Below are positions 35,921-46,380 of a stretch of DNA of 64,000 nt, piece after piece (position 1 is the first letter of the stretch; every line of letters starts with the position of its first letter). The DNA is from Bryoerythrophyllum caledonicum (taxonomy: Eukaryota; Streptophyta; Bryopsida; Pottiales; Pottiaceae). Position numbers and translations under genes: made by a program. Location of the stretch: contig OZ020524.1 in assembly GCA_963971425.1 (NCBI GenBank), positions 4,311,773 through 4,375,772 on the forward strand, written 5' to 3'. Below the pieces are notes generated by a model. It was not told where the DNA came from, searched no databases, and saw only the letters and a list, made by a program, of their open reading frames with translations.

Positions 35921-36959
35921 GGGGGTGGGAAGGCATATACATGTGGAAGATTAACCATGGTTGTAGTGGTTGATTAGTGATTTTGATTATTTGGAGGTAT
36001 GGAGATATGTGCATTGGGGTAGGGATTTTGTTGATGTTACCTGAAAAAGCGTATTTTTTGTGTATTAATGTACGGAGGCTACCGCGGCCCAGTGTGTATG
36101 GTCTACCTTGTTGGATGCATCTTGTTAGTGCATGTGTGTTATTAAAAATAAGTTTGTAGTCTTGGAATATGGTTTGTATGTATTTTGTGGATTTTGTGGC
36201 CGATATTCTAGTTTCTTGTATAGCTATGATGGCCGGTGGTGTGCCTGTATGTGTGACCAAAGCTTGTAAGCTAGGGAGAGCGGTGTTTAGAGATGAGGCA
36301 TTCCATGTAACTATGTTTGTATTTTCATTGTTTGAACTGATATTTTGGTTCTGTGGGGGCAAGTGGGAGGGTGGAGGGGGTGGGTGGGTATATTCTGGTA
36401 TAGTGTTAAAACATTTTATTGATTCATTAATTAATTTATTAGGAAGGTAAGGAAATTTTTGTTTTATTTCATTGTTTGAAGGCGGTATAGTTTGGCTATG
36501 TAAAAAATTGTATAGTTCTTTGTGTATTGATTTTTCTTGGTTTATGATATGTAGGTTTTCTTCCAGAAATTTTGTATAAGGGTGTGGGGTGTGAATATGT
36601 CTTTCGGGTGGATTTGCTAAGTTTGATAAGGTGCATAATAGTGTGTTAGTCCATGTAATTATATTTGGATTTTGTAGGTTTAACATGCGGTTACATTTGT
36701 TTATGTTTGGGTGGGTGGTAATTACTAGGGCATATAGAATATGTGTTAATGGGTGCGTATTTTTTTGTTGAATGTATTGGGCAATGTTTGGGTGTGTTGT
36801 GTTGTGTAGTTGATGTAATATATGTGTGGTTTTTAGAAGGGGTGCGAATGTATGAGCAATGTGTTTGTATTCTGGTTGTAGTGTTATGGTATTTGGTATA
36901 AAGTATATTTCGGCGTTTTTCTTGTGTGCTATGGGGTGTCTTTTTAGTACGTTAGGTAT

Positions 36960-37013
36960 GGGTCCTGGGTTGGTTTCTATATCTCCACTTAGTAGTATTA
37001 ATATTTTATAGTG
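36960..37013 (-). other. 2A-like ribosome-skipping motif, copy A
   Basis: HYKILILLSGDIETNPGP. Same core as copy B with two or three changes in the lead. If active it would separate a 161-residue N-terminal peptide from the downstream product. Confidence 0.87.
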
Positions 37014-38035
37014 TAGAGGTTTGGTTTGTTTTTGTTTTATTGGTTGTTGTATATATTTTAGGTATTTTCCAGTTTTTGTGTTTTTAGTGTTTTTGTTTAT
37101 CCAGGTATTTGTGGGTGTTATGGCGGTTTTGGGTGTGACAGGAGGATGGATGTATTGATTCATTGTAATTGTAGGTGTTTTTATGGTTTGGCTTTTATTT
37201 CTGGTTTTTGGTGATTTTATATGTGTGTATGTTTTAGTTTCTTGAATTAGTTGCCATATGTGTGTTGTAGGTGTATTTCTTGGTATTGGTATGAGTGTAG
37301 TATGAGTTGTGATGAGGCTATATTTTTTGGTTGATTTTGTGTCGTATGCGTTTCTGTTAGTGTTTTTGTGGTCTGTGTGCAACAAGATGTATATGCACGT
37401 GGGGTGGCCAATGGTTTTGGTAGATGTCTTTGTTTGTGGGGGCATGGCTATTGTGTGGTGTATATATGTATAAGGTATGGTATTTTTATTCTTACATGGT
37501 AGTTTTTTGTGAGTATATATTGTGTGTATTTCATATGTGTTTTCCAAATAGATATTCATACCGTAATGGTATATGTAGTGACAACATTTATATGTATGGA
37601 GGATTAAACCCCAATTCCAAAATAGTCTTTCACCATGTGGTCTCCAAGACTTGTATCTAGATGTAGTTGTCTTGTAGTAATGGTCTAGAGTATGTCTATC
37701 GTAGGAGGTAGCTAGGGAGGTGAGTATAGAGACTGAAGTGAGGCTAGGGTGAGCTACTATAGAGAGAGGGAGAGAGTGGGATACCACTATTGAGAGCAAG
37801 CCAAAGGGGGAGTGATGTGCATCTATCTGGAGGGGTGTGTAGAGTGCTATTGTAGTGGGCAGGAGAGCACCTCCTAGCAAATTGTAACAAAGGAGAGAGA
37901 ACACATTAGAGGAGACCACAATTACCATGTATATAGAAGTATGTAAAACTAATAGAAAGAGGTGGGAGAAAGGAGTAATAACCTCGTTCACCTTTCTGAC
38001 ATTAGATTGGTGAGATCTTCGGTTGTGGTCCTTGG

Positions 38036-39679
38036 TCAATCCACGTTTGAGTGGTCCTCTAGGGCTGGGATAGTTGATGGTCTTGTTCCTGTGATTTGTT
38101 GCATAGCCATCAATGCAGAGGCTATTAACTGCTCAACATTTGAGAGTTTTGCCTGTAGCTCACTGGTGCGGTTGTCTGTGTAGGCCCTTGTATCTTTGAT
38201 GATGTCCTCTCGTAGGATAGAGAGCTCTTGGCGTAGTCTCTTGTTTCCTGCATCCATGATGGAGGTCATCTCGGACCTTGTGATGCCTGAGGGTGTGGGG
38301 GTGACTTGTAGGGAGGCTACTGTGTTTACAAGTGCCTTGTTGATGTCGTTGAAGCCCCACTTCTCTAGTAGGTCGGTGGAAGGTGGGTCATCACCGTCAA
38401 GGCTACGGCGGTGGGGAGAGATTTCTACTTGATGTCGCCCTATCGTGAAGGTCTTGTGTAGGTATTGACGGTAGATGATGGGATTAGGGAATTGCACATT
38501 GGCACTACCATTGTGTTTGCCCCTCTGTTGCCTGTGGAACCATAGGGAGATTACGTTTTTGGCTTCAAAGATTTGGTGAATGGCTTCCGTGGTTTCAACC
38601 ACGCTCATAAGGATGGGAAGCTGGGATATGGTGACCGTGAGTGCATCTTTCTTGGCTCTGTCGATAGGTGATAATGTTCTGGAGCTGCTAGCACGAGCTG
38701 GTATCATCTCGTGATGTGTGGTAATCTGGTGGAGCTCGAATTTCTTGGCTTGTTGTGGGGTTGGGGCGACTATAAACGCATGGGATTCCTCTTGTACCTT
38801 CTGGACATCTGTGACCTCGAATTCTAAGTTTCTCGAGAAACTATTTGCCACTATATCTTGGAAGAGAGTATGAGCGGCCATACCTTGTAGAGTTTCACTT
38901 TTGATTCTTACTGATATGTTTTTTCGTGCCACTGCATGGAAGGTCTTACATACTTTCCCCAAGGAGGCTTGGCTTGTGATGTCCAGATGTAGGATGAAGT
39001 AGCGGGTGCCTCTAAGGAGGGCAATGGCATCTACCTCTGGTCTTAGTAAGTGAAGTTTAATGGTGCCTGACCAGACCCCCTTTTGCCCCTCTTTTTTTAC
39101 TCCTTTGCATAGAACGGCAATGGGATCCATTAGGTTGGTTCCTAATGGTATTTTCATGTGCTCTAGTCTAGCTATGGCAAGTCTCTTCACATCATCGTGG
39201 TACATGGGGTGTGGTGGCAATTCAAAGTGAATTGCCACATGAAAGTCATAGGAAAGTCCAGTGGTCGGGTGTGTGGGAATGTCAAAGGGGACATGCGTGA
39301 GGTTGTAGTGTTGGCCTTCTATGTTGTCGTTGCGCACCGGAGAATATAGGACTTGTGGTATCGTTGGGTAGGCCACAGCGGCACCAAGTGCCTCCTCTGC
39401 TTCATCTTTGGGTACTCCTCGTGTAATCATGTCTCTAACACTTTCTCCACTAAACAGGGGCTCTTGTCCTACGTCCTTGGCAATCTTTTCCATGGTGGAG
39501 AAGCCCAGCCAGAATTTGAATGTAGAGAGGTCAGGGATGGTGACTTGGTTGGGGGTGGGATAGTTGCCTTTTGCTTTCTTGGATGGGGTTGGGCTTTCTC
39601 CTGTCACTATGGTTGATCCCCTGTTTACTATGTTATTCGTGACTTCTGGGTGTGAGTTTTCGGTTTCCATAGCGTCCAT
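38036..39679 (-). CDS. LINE ORF1 protein (RRM-like and coiled coil)
   Basis: 547 residues from ATG 39679; the frame is open further up to 39826 but only with a GTG start. The N-terminal half has no family I recognise. Near residues 380-460 a beta-alpha-beta-beta-alpha-beta pattern (LTVTISQLP, HQIFEA, VISLWFHRQQRG, GSANVQFPNP, RHQVEISPH) fits an RNA-recognition motif. The last 90 residues are a heptad-like helix (RLRQELSILREDIIKDT, then ELQAKLSNVEQLIASAL). RRM plus coiled coil is the usual make-up of L1-type ORF1, an RNA-binding trimer that packages element RNA; here the coiled coil follows the RRM rather than preceding it. No stop or shift is seen, which suggests recent activity. Confidence 0.8.
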   Translation of the reverse strand: MDAMETENSHPEVTNNIVNRGSTIVTGESPTPSKKAKGNYPTPNQVTIPDLSTFKFWLGFSTMEKIAKDVGQEPLFSGESVRDMITRGVPKDEAEEALGAAVAYPTIPQVLYSPVRNDNIEGQHYNLTHVPFDIPTHPTTGLSYDFHVAIHFELPPHPMYHDDVKRLAIARLEHMKIPLGTNLMDPIAVLCKGVKKEGQKGVWSGTIKLHLLRPEVDAIALLRGTRYFILHLDITSQASLGKVCKTFHAVARKNISVRIKSETLQGMAAHTLFQDIVANSFSRNLEFEVTDVQKVQEESHAFIVAPTPQQAKKFELHQITTHHEMIPARASSSRTLSPIDRAKKDALTVTISQLPILMSVVETTEAIHQIFEAKNVISLWFHRQQRGKHNGSANVQFPNPIIYRQYLHKTFTIGRHQVEISPHRRSLDGDDPPSTDLLEKWGFNDINKALVNTVASLQVTPTPSGITRSEMTSIMDAGNKRLRQELSILREDIIKDTRAYTDNRTSELQAKLSNVEQLIASALMAMQQITGTRPSTIPALEDHSNVD

Positions 39680-39826
39680 TTTTGCTGTGGCTGGTGTTAC
39701 TTGCCTTTGGGGTCTAACTAAGGGTTGGTTAGTGGAGGGTGCTGGTCTAGAGGGCTGATGGACTAAAAGGTCGTTAGTTATGGGTGGGGCACTAGGTTGA
39801 AGGGTAGCAAAGGCACAGGGGGTCAC

Positions 39827-41867
39827 TAGATCGTGGGAGGTCGCAAAGTCCTGTGAGGTCGACGTGCCGTGGGGGGTCGTAAGGTGGTTACTGGTTAGAG
39901 GTAGGTTGTGAACTCGTGCTGGTTTTCTAGGCTGGGGAAGGGTCGCTATTACACATAAGGGTTCTTCTGGTTGGAGTCTCTGTACGGGTTTTGTTTAGTG
40001 CGAGGGTTCCTGGGCAGGTTTCGGGTACTGCCGGGGTTCCTGCTCAGCGTAGGCTCTTGTTCTATGCTTGTTGTCTCTGTGTTCGGTGGTGTGAGCGTGT
40101 GTGGCGGCGCTTGTGGCGTTCCCCTGGTTGAAGGTTTCCAGGCCTCCGAGAGAGCTCGCGGCTGTGTGTACTGTCCTCTCCGGATTGGGGGTCGTTGGGC
40201 CTTCGTGGGTGTACGCAGCGAGCCTTACTCCTTGTTGCGGGTTGGGGTTTGCTAGGGTTGCTTTGTGAGCACTATCGTCAGTCTTGACTCCTCTCTCCGA
40301 GTTGGAGGTGCTTGCAGCTCTGTGTGCTCTTAGGTTCCTCGTTTGGTGGGCGTCCAGGGTTGAGGGCTTCTTTACTTTGTGTAAGTCTAGGTTCAGGGGT
40401 TGCTGCACTTTGTGTGTGTCTGGGTCGTCAATGTTTGAGGCTAGGAATCTGTAGGATCCTCTTGGGTTTCTGTAGGTTGCTGTAGGTTGCTGGGTTTTTT
40501 GAGGTCTTGTGTCTATACTAATGTCTATGGTTGTCCGCAGGTTTCTGGTGTGAGTACGTGTGTGGGCTACCTGTTGCGCATCGCTCTTATTGATCCCATG
40601 TCCTCTCTTGGGTTTAGCGCTTACCTGGTATGCTTCTTTGTTGTGGTAGTTGCGCTTACTGTGGCGACTATTGATCTCCCGTTCTCCACTTTTATTGATC
40701 TCCCGCTCTCCTTGGCTGCCGATCTCTTTCTCCTTCTTCTCGTTTGTTGCTCTTCCACTCCTCTTCTTCTACAGCCGTCTCCAATTGTCGTCTTTGTGGT
40801 TGCAGGATCTTAGGGTTGGTGTGGGAGGGCTGTCGGGGTTGGGGTGTGTGTTTCTTTGTCTGTTGATTTTCTTCTCCTTCGGCTCGTCTGCTGATTTCTC
40901 TCTTCCTGCCACCTGTAGTCGTCTTGATTTGTCGTCCGTATAGTCTGTTAGTCTTCTTCCGTGCTTCACCTGCAGATGTCGTTGATGGCCTTCTTTGTGT
41001 ATGCAGGGACGATTGGGTAATGACTTGGAGGTGCAGAGCTTGAGGCGGGGGGTCTAGGGGTGTCGGTGGAGGGTGCTCCAGCTTGTGGGGGGGAGTTTAG
41101 GGTTAGTGTGGGGGGGCTGCCGGGGCTAGGATGTATGGTTCGGTGCTTGTGTACCTGTGTAGGTGTAGGTTTGAGCTCCCGGGTGTTGCGTCTGTTCCGA
41201 ATGGTCCTGTAAAAATTTCTCCAGCGCTTCCGCGCACAGGGTGGATTATTGAAAAAATTTAATCTACGTCTACCTCTACTGTGTGTGCGCCAAATATGTG
41301 TGTTGTGTAGAATAGATGATGTGATGTGAGTGTGAGGTGTAGTGAGATGGTAAGAAGCTGTAGATGTAGATGCAAGAGTTTGATGGACAAGAAGGAGGTT
41401 AGGAATAGCCTGAGTCTGTGTGTAGGTGCTGCCGAGCAGCACGCTTGTGTCGTATGTTGAAATCTTGTTGCTGCAGTCTTGGGTCGAGGAGTTTGGTGAC
41501 TTTGTGTGGGCGGTAGATCTGTTGCAGTGTACTCCAGATCTGGGCAACAGATCGCAGAAAACCCTAATGTGCAGCCGATTTCAGCTCCCAACACTCGTGT
41601 CCCCGCCTCAGAATAAGCACGCGTTGATCTTGCACCTAGGGTTGTTCAGTGATCTAAAACCTCAGACCGTATCTAAGCCCATTCCAACACTCTTCTGCCT
41701 TCTACCCACCCACACAGCAGACGCAGATCTGGGTTTACAGGGGCTTCGCGGTGAAGCCAGCAACACTCACCGGCTACAAACTCAGTTTCTGCGTCTGGGT
41801 CACAGAGCTCCTCTCACCAAGAAAAACGGAGCGTTTCAGCAGTCCATTCTCGCTCTAAACTATCTAC
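39827..41867 (-). other. LINE 5' leader
   Basis: About 2 kb from the element's 5' end to ORF1, more GC-rich than ORF2. Minus frames at 39995-40408 (137 codons) and 40966-41547 (193 codons) are Thr/Pro/His-rich and unrecognised. They could be upstream frames or ORF1 extensions. The internal promoter expected for a LINE should be here, but I cannot point to it. Confidence 0.6.
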
Positions 41868-42180
41868 ACATCTTATGCATCTTACAAGTGGCTTCTCAAG
41901 CATCTTACAAGTGCGTTCTAAAATATATTGCAAATGGCTTCTCAAGCAACTTGCAAGTCCCTCTTTGCCGACTCATGGGCCACATGGCCACTCACTTGTC
42001 CTTGCTTATTTCATGCAAGACATGTGGATTGGTCCTACCTCTTTGACCTCAGGTCATGCATGTATCTCTCAAGTTCCTTTCACCTCTACCCATTTTCTCC
42101 GCATTTACTTGCCTATCTAAATCTACCTCAATAACTATATGCAATGCCTTAATAACTATGAGCAACTCTTAACTCCAACA
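41868..42180 (-). repeat. Copia right LTR, outer fragment
   Basis: Starts with the second ACATCTTATGC of the LINE target duplication and runs to the sense 5' end TGTTGGAGTTAAGAG at 42180. Matches 20090-20442. Confidence 0.88.
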
Positions 42181-43500
42181 ATTTGAACCTTATCATGTTC
42201 AAATACAACACCATATATGTAGAATACATGACCATTCTGCGATTTTTTTTTTACATGCGATAGGAGCAATATGATCTAAATTTGACATGCCATGTGTCAT
42301 TGAATTGGGATCAACACAAATACAATTTTTTGTAACTATTATATACTTCAATTCTTACACCTTGTAAATCAAATATACTAAAGGGATTTTCATACATGGA
42401 CCATAGTACTAAGGTACCAAGTGCTACTACCAATTTGATTGGTCGGAGCCTCAAAATCAGCCTTGTCAGGACCTTGGGGTTTCACACTTGGACCAAGCTA
42501 CCAAAGGCGTCTAAAATGCTTACATGGCAACATTTTTTTGGAGGTTTTGGCCCCAAGAATTTGGTCAGTAGAGGGAAGTTGGGTTTCTATTCTTGTTTGG
42601 ACAAAACTCTTGCCGAGGTGCCGACCATTTTTTTCATAAAAATGTTCAAAATCTGACATTAGCATAGCCGTTAGATTAAAACGAACGTATCCTACCCTCA
42701 AATTTTTTGTCCAAAAATTCTATTGTATAGGTTTGACCTAAATTTTTATTTGAATGTTCTCATTCAAATTTTTATCGGAAATTAATACCTAAATTTTTTT
42801 CTATAGCAGTGCTTGTGCTGGAATTTTTTGGGTAATGAACATTTTGACCATTTTCTTGATTTCTTTACAAAAAAATGTATTTTTTTGTACGCTCCACGAC
42901 TAAAGAAAATGAGAGAGGATTTTTTTTTAAAACAAGGACATTTAAGAAGGAAAAATTGACTTGGGATTGGCCCAATAGTTTGAATCACGGCCTCTCAACT
43001 CAATACCTTGGGCTTTCACACTACTAGGTCCAAAACTCCACAAATTGAATATTTTAATATATTTTTCCAACTTCAAAACTCGGCAACTTGGCATAGTTTG
43101 GTCCTTTGGTACCTTAGATCCATGTGTAAAACCCACCTAAAACATCATGTTGCAACCCAACCTAGTTTTCTAGACCTTTAACCCTTTAGCGCCAAGCTAG
43201 TAGTTATAAAGCTAACTCATGTCATCGCTCCTTGTGTATAAGTGAAATGCACTTTTTTTGGTCACAACATGTCTAGCACTAGTGAATATCCTTCAAATGG
43301 AACAAATATTGGAAACATTGGTGAGCTACAATGATCTTTGGGAATTGGGGTAAAAAATAAAATGTATCCACTGTGTAGATATTACACTCGTGGATTCTCC
43401 AAAGCCTTGCGAAGCTCATTGATGCTCAAGGGTTAAGGGCCAGCATCCTGACGTTGGGTTGCATAAGTAGACAGTAAACTCTCTTTCATTAACCCTTAAA
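42181..43500. repeat. Dispersed repeat R1, right part
   Basis: Continues R1 from 19954. Matches 55535-56850, for example GAACCTTATCATGTTCAA at the start and GTGAAATGCACTTTTTT and CTCGTGGATTCTCCAAAGCC near the end. No gene is supported; short frames are not conserved between the copies. Confidence 0.8.
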
Positions 43501-43621
43501 CGTCGGGGCAACCAAAATCTCGTTGATGAAAGAATGTAAAATGCTCCCACCTGATGATAAAACATTACTTTCATCCAAGTTTTTGTGAAGGTGTTGTCAA
43601 TGAGTGCATGAACTACATGCA

Positions 43622-43980
43622 AGAAGACGAAAAAGAACTCCGGTCTCCAAAGGAGACCGGCGTGAAAATAGTGTTTGTTCATTCTCTTCACTAAGCATAT
43701 GGCCACGGGACATAGGCTAGTGTAATAGAACTACTCCCCCCTCTCAAGGATAAACACTTTTCTACACTAAGTGCTTCCCTACACTAATTGCCTTGGAGAC
43801 AACCGACATGTCATCTCCCCTAAGGGCTTTGTGGGTCCCCATACAACGACGCCTTGGGACCCCCACCATAATTGGGTGGTCTATGGTGGTAGGCACCAAG
43901 CCGGCAATAGGACTTGAACTCACAACCACCAGCGGTGTGCCATGACCCAAACCACTACACCAAGGTCGTGACGCATTAAT
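43622..43980 (-). mobile_element. tRNA-derived SINE with LINE-type tail
   Basis: 359 bp flanked by exact ACTACATGCA duplications (43612-43621 and 43981-43990). On minus the 5' part has an A box, TGGTGTAGTGGTTT (43949-43962), and a B box, GGTTGTGAGTTCAAGTCC (43910-43927), 20-odd bases apart, as in tRNA-type pol III promoters. The 3' half matches the LINE 3' end and closes with a hairpin, CCGGTCTCC-TTT-GGAGACCGG, followed by a T-rich tail. It has no protein and would be moved by LINE proteins. Confidence 0.88.
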
Positions 43981-43990
43981 ACTACATGCA

Positions 43991-44589
43991 CTGTAGATAC
44001 CCTTCATAGAGTGTGTAACTTTTTCTCTGAACAAAAAAATGTTTGTAACATGGAACTCAACATAGTGTATTTTAGAAACTTTTGGCTTTAGGTCTAAATC
44101 TGGATTTGAGTCATTAAAATGATATTTTTTGAAATTGAGTCCAACTAATGAAATGCAGTCTATCAAATCTAGTTTTCAATCCAATTTGAAAATTTGAAAA
44201 ATACTTAAAATTGAGTAAGTTATTGCAATTTGAACTTTGGGCCTATTACCATGGATGACCAAATTTCTAATTTTAGCTGAACACGGAAGTTTCATCAACA
44301 CCACAAGTTTCAGTACAATAATGTACACCTTCAGTGAAATTATCATATTTTTTACGCAAAATCTGTATGTATATGATATGATTATTCTTCAATTTTTCTT
44401 CAGAAAATCACAATAATTAGAATTTAAAAAAAAAATCTTGTGATTTTTGTGACATGAACAAAACCTGTGGTGCCATCTCTGAAAAATGAAATAAAAATAT
44501 TTCCGCTTATTGTTTATGAAGAATTAGAGAACATTTAAGAATGAAAATCGGGATTGATGCCACGCCCATAGCTCCGTCCTTTAAGGGTT
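43991..44589. repeat. Dispersed repeat, copy also at 63120-63800
   Basis: Shares an ordered run of motifs with the window's right end (ACATGGAACTCAACATAGTG versus the diverged form there, TTTTTTGAA-TTGAGTCCAACTAA, AAAATCACA-TGATT). Non-coding. Confidence 0.65.
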
Positions 44590-44966
44590 AAATAACGATC
44601 CAATTGGTCAAGATGTGGACAGTGTTGAAATTCGGTGCAATTCCTGGCAATTACTCGAAAGGTTCTGTGCAGACAAAATTTCAATCCCCTTCCTCCCCCA
44701 TTTTCATCCCCTCCCTCCCCCATTTTCATCCCCTCTCTCCCCCAATTTCACCCCCTTCCACTCCCTTGACCCCACGTGCTGGTCTACACCTCCCCCTACT
44801 GCGACAGTACATGACCCTAAATCTTGGTATAAATCCAACAAAGTTAGCCTCCGGCAACATTGAGTTTGGGAGGTTTCAATAGCCATGGCTTCACTTCTCA
44901 CAAGCCACTAAGGTTGATCGCTTGTGGATGTTGTGGCAGAGGGTTGTAGGTGGAGACGAGAACCTC
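44590..44966 (+). repeat. Orphan copy of the 5' region of the 546-residue gene
   Basis: Matches 47520-47815 and 57680-58100 (TGGCAATTACTC, CACGTGCTGGTCTACACC, ATGGCTTCACTTCTCACAA) but is followed by other repeats instead of the gene. It includes a pyrimidine minisatellite with CCCCATTTTCATCCCCT units (44690-44750), also seen at about 57838-57890. Confidence 0.75.
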
Positions 44967-46084
44967 CACTTCTTGTACAATTAAAAAAAAAGCTACACCT
45001 CTTTTCTACCTCTAAAAACTGGTGTACAAGGAACTAATACCATGCATAACACAATGGTGATGACATAGACCATGTGTGGTGCAAAAATATGACACCAAGT
45101 GAAGTCAAGGTCTCTTATCCACTCAAGGCACGGATGAAAATGGATTGTTTTTTCAACTTCAAACACCATAATCATTGAATCCGTACCGTCAAAGTCGATG
45201 AAAGTTTTTGAGTATGTTACTTAGTAGGTCTTAATTAGGATCCTACGGTTACAATTGGAAAGAAGAGTTATTTTTCCTTCCTTACTCATCAACAACTTTG
45301 AAGTGCTATTGATGTAAAATTGTGAAGAAAATTTAGGGGTTAATCACAAATCTCTATATTGTTTCACAAGGATGCAAAAATTGTATAGCTTTTTAAACAA
45401 AAATTGTATGAGAATTTTTTTATAGAAAGTTGTTGTTCTAAGAGAAATATATACTACATTCTTTTATGAAAATTGAGATTTTTCATTTAAAAAATAATAT
45501 TACACACTTTGAGATTCTCAAAAGGGCCATACTCAAGGGTCGGAATTGGCACTATAGTGCCAAATAATTAATTGTCTCTAAAATAAATGTTGTGGCAGAA
45601 CAAATCTCACCCTATACATTGGTCAACTTTGCACATTACTTATCTAAAGTGGAGAATTTCCCAAATTCCTTAGAAACTTCAAAGAATTCATCTAGGTGAT
45701 ACCCATGTAATACCTAGGTGTTACCCATTGTGTCCAAACTACCACGATTTGGAAAAATAAGTTATTTGATAGGGAGGTGTTGAAACCGACTCTTGCACAT
45801 AGTATAGGAAATTCATTTTTCACTCACAAAGATTTGACATTTTGGAAAGAGATTCCATAATAATTGTCAGCTATTTTTAGAAACGATTATCACAGACCCT
45901 CGGGTTCAATACCATTTTCACTTTGACCACAATCGGTACGGCCAAAGTTCACAAAATGTTTACCACATCATCTCATACAAAATTAAGAGGAAGATCCTAC
46001 GGTGACATTCCCAAAACGGTTTCAATCAATGAAGTAGATATTCTTTTAAGATGCCATGGTCATTTAGGAGTCAAGGACAAGCAT
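44967..46084. other. Repeat-derived non-coding region
   Basis: 44980-45310 matches 57327-57600 and, more weakly, 12850-13150. The remainder, up to the MITE, is AT-rich with no gene. The unoccupied site of the MITE is part of the same family that contains CAGAATCAGACAGT near 56820. Confidence 0.5.
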
Positions 46085-46093
46085 CCTGACATG

Positions 46094-46371
46094 GCCCAGG
46101 GCAAATTGACCCCCTCATTCGTACTTACCCGAGGGGGTCAGAAGGTGGTGGGGCCAAACATGGCTCCTATTTTGTTTTTGGATGGGAACTTATTTATAGC
46201 AAGAGAAGGACCTTTTGTATACACAATGGCCGTGGGCCCCAAATTTGTCCCCAAAAAATTCAAAAAAGGCCTCTAGACCTCCAAAATAAGAGGGCCAGAA
46301 CAACGACCCCATGCAATTAAGACGGGGCCTACCTCGGGTAAGTACGAATGAGAGGTCAATTTGCCCTGGGC
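46094..46371. mobile_element. MITE copy 1 (278 bp, 9-bp duplication)
   Basis: Flanked by exact CCTGACATG at 46085-46093 and 46372-46380. Terminal inverted repeats start GCCCAGGGCAAATTGACC and stay alike for about 45 bases up to ACTTACCCGAG. A 9-bp duplication suggests a Mutator-like family. The interior, GGTGGTGGGGCCAAA and TATTTTGTTTTTGGATGGG, is shared in inverse orientation with 47102-47378. Confidence 0.85.
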
Positions 46372-46380
46372 CCTGACATG

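Larger units (their letters stand above)
35763..37445 (-). pseudogene. LINE ORF2 5' part: N-terminal extension, 2A, truncated APE, second 2A
   Basis: From ATG 37445 the frame runs 560 residues. (It is open as far as 38039, but only with a TTG start overlapping the ORF1 stop.) Residues 1-145 are Thr/Lys-rich and unrecognised. A 2A-like motif ends at residue 162. Then come about 150 residues conserved with the second copy, and an APE domain with IQETRIS that ends abruptly after MYMPSHP near 35930, before CGDFN. The frame passes directly into LQYKDKINK, the region upstream of a second 2A, and stops just after that 2A (TAA at 35763). So it is a fusion of two related elements, with an incomplete endonuclease. 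Confidence 0.8.
28512..41867 (-). mobile_element. Dualen/RandI-like non-LTR retrotransposon with 2A motifs (chimeric)
   Basis: Exact 11-bp duplications ACATCTTATGC at 28501-28511 and 41868-41878 flank 13,356 bp inserted in the Copia LTR. The sense strand is minus. Order from the 5' end: leader (about 2 kb), ORF1, a 590-bp spacer, ORF2, 3' untranslated region with a hairpin, and a tail of 20 T (20 A on plus, 28512-28531). ORF2 carries APE endonuclease, reverse transcriptase, RNase H, CCHC and a restriction-like endonuclease. Two endonuclease types in one LINE is the mark of the Dualen (RandI) clade known from Chlamydomonas. The 2A-endonuclease part is duplicated. Few breaks are visible: one frameshift after the second 2A and one TGA near 32866. 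Confidence 0.88.
19960..42180 (-). mobile_element. Copia LTR retrotransposon carrying two later insertions
   Basis: Flanked by exact ATTTG duplications at 19955-19959 and 42181-42185, at the point where repeat R1 is interrupted. Removing the LINE (28512-41867 plus one 11-bp duplication) and the gag insertion (24079-27451 plus 3 bp) leaves about 5.48 kb, the normal Copia size. The order on the minus strand is LTR, primer site, gag, zinc knuckle, protease, integrase, reverse transcriptase, RNase H, polypurine tract and LTR, as in Ty1/Copia. LTRs differ at roughly a tenth of aligned positions by eye, so the insertion is old. All coding parts carry stops and shifts. Confidence 0.9.

Noticed and set aside
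28762-36450. Plus-strand Val/Phe/Trp-rich frames in the LINE
   Set aside because: Antisense of an AT-biased ORF2; compositional shadows without motifs.
37446-38039. ORF2 starting at the TTG that overlaps the ORF1 stop
   Set aside because: TTG is not a usual plant start. The extra 198 residues look like translated spacer, so ATG 37445 was preferred.
41426-42046. 206-codon plus-strand frame
   Set aside because: Crosses the boundary between the LINE 5' end and the Copia LTR, so it is an accidental fusion.
43908-43965. tRNA gene on the minus strand
   Set aside because: A and B boxes are present, but the sequence continues into a LINE-type tail between target duplications and no acceptor stem closes. 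It is a SINE head.
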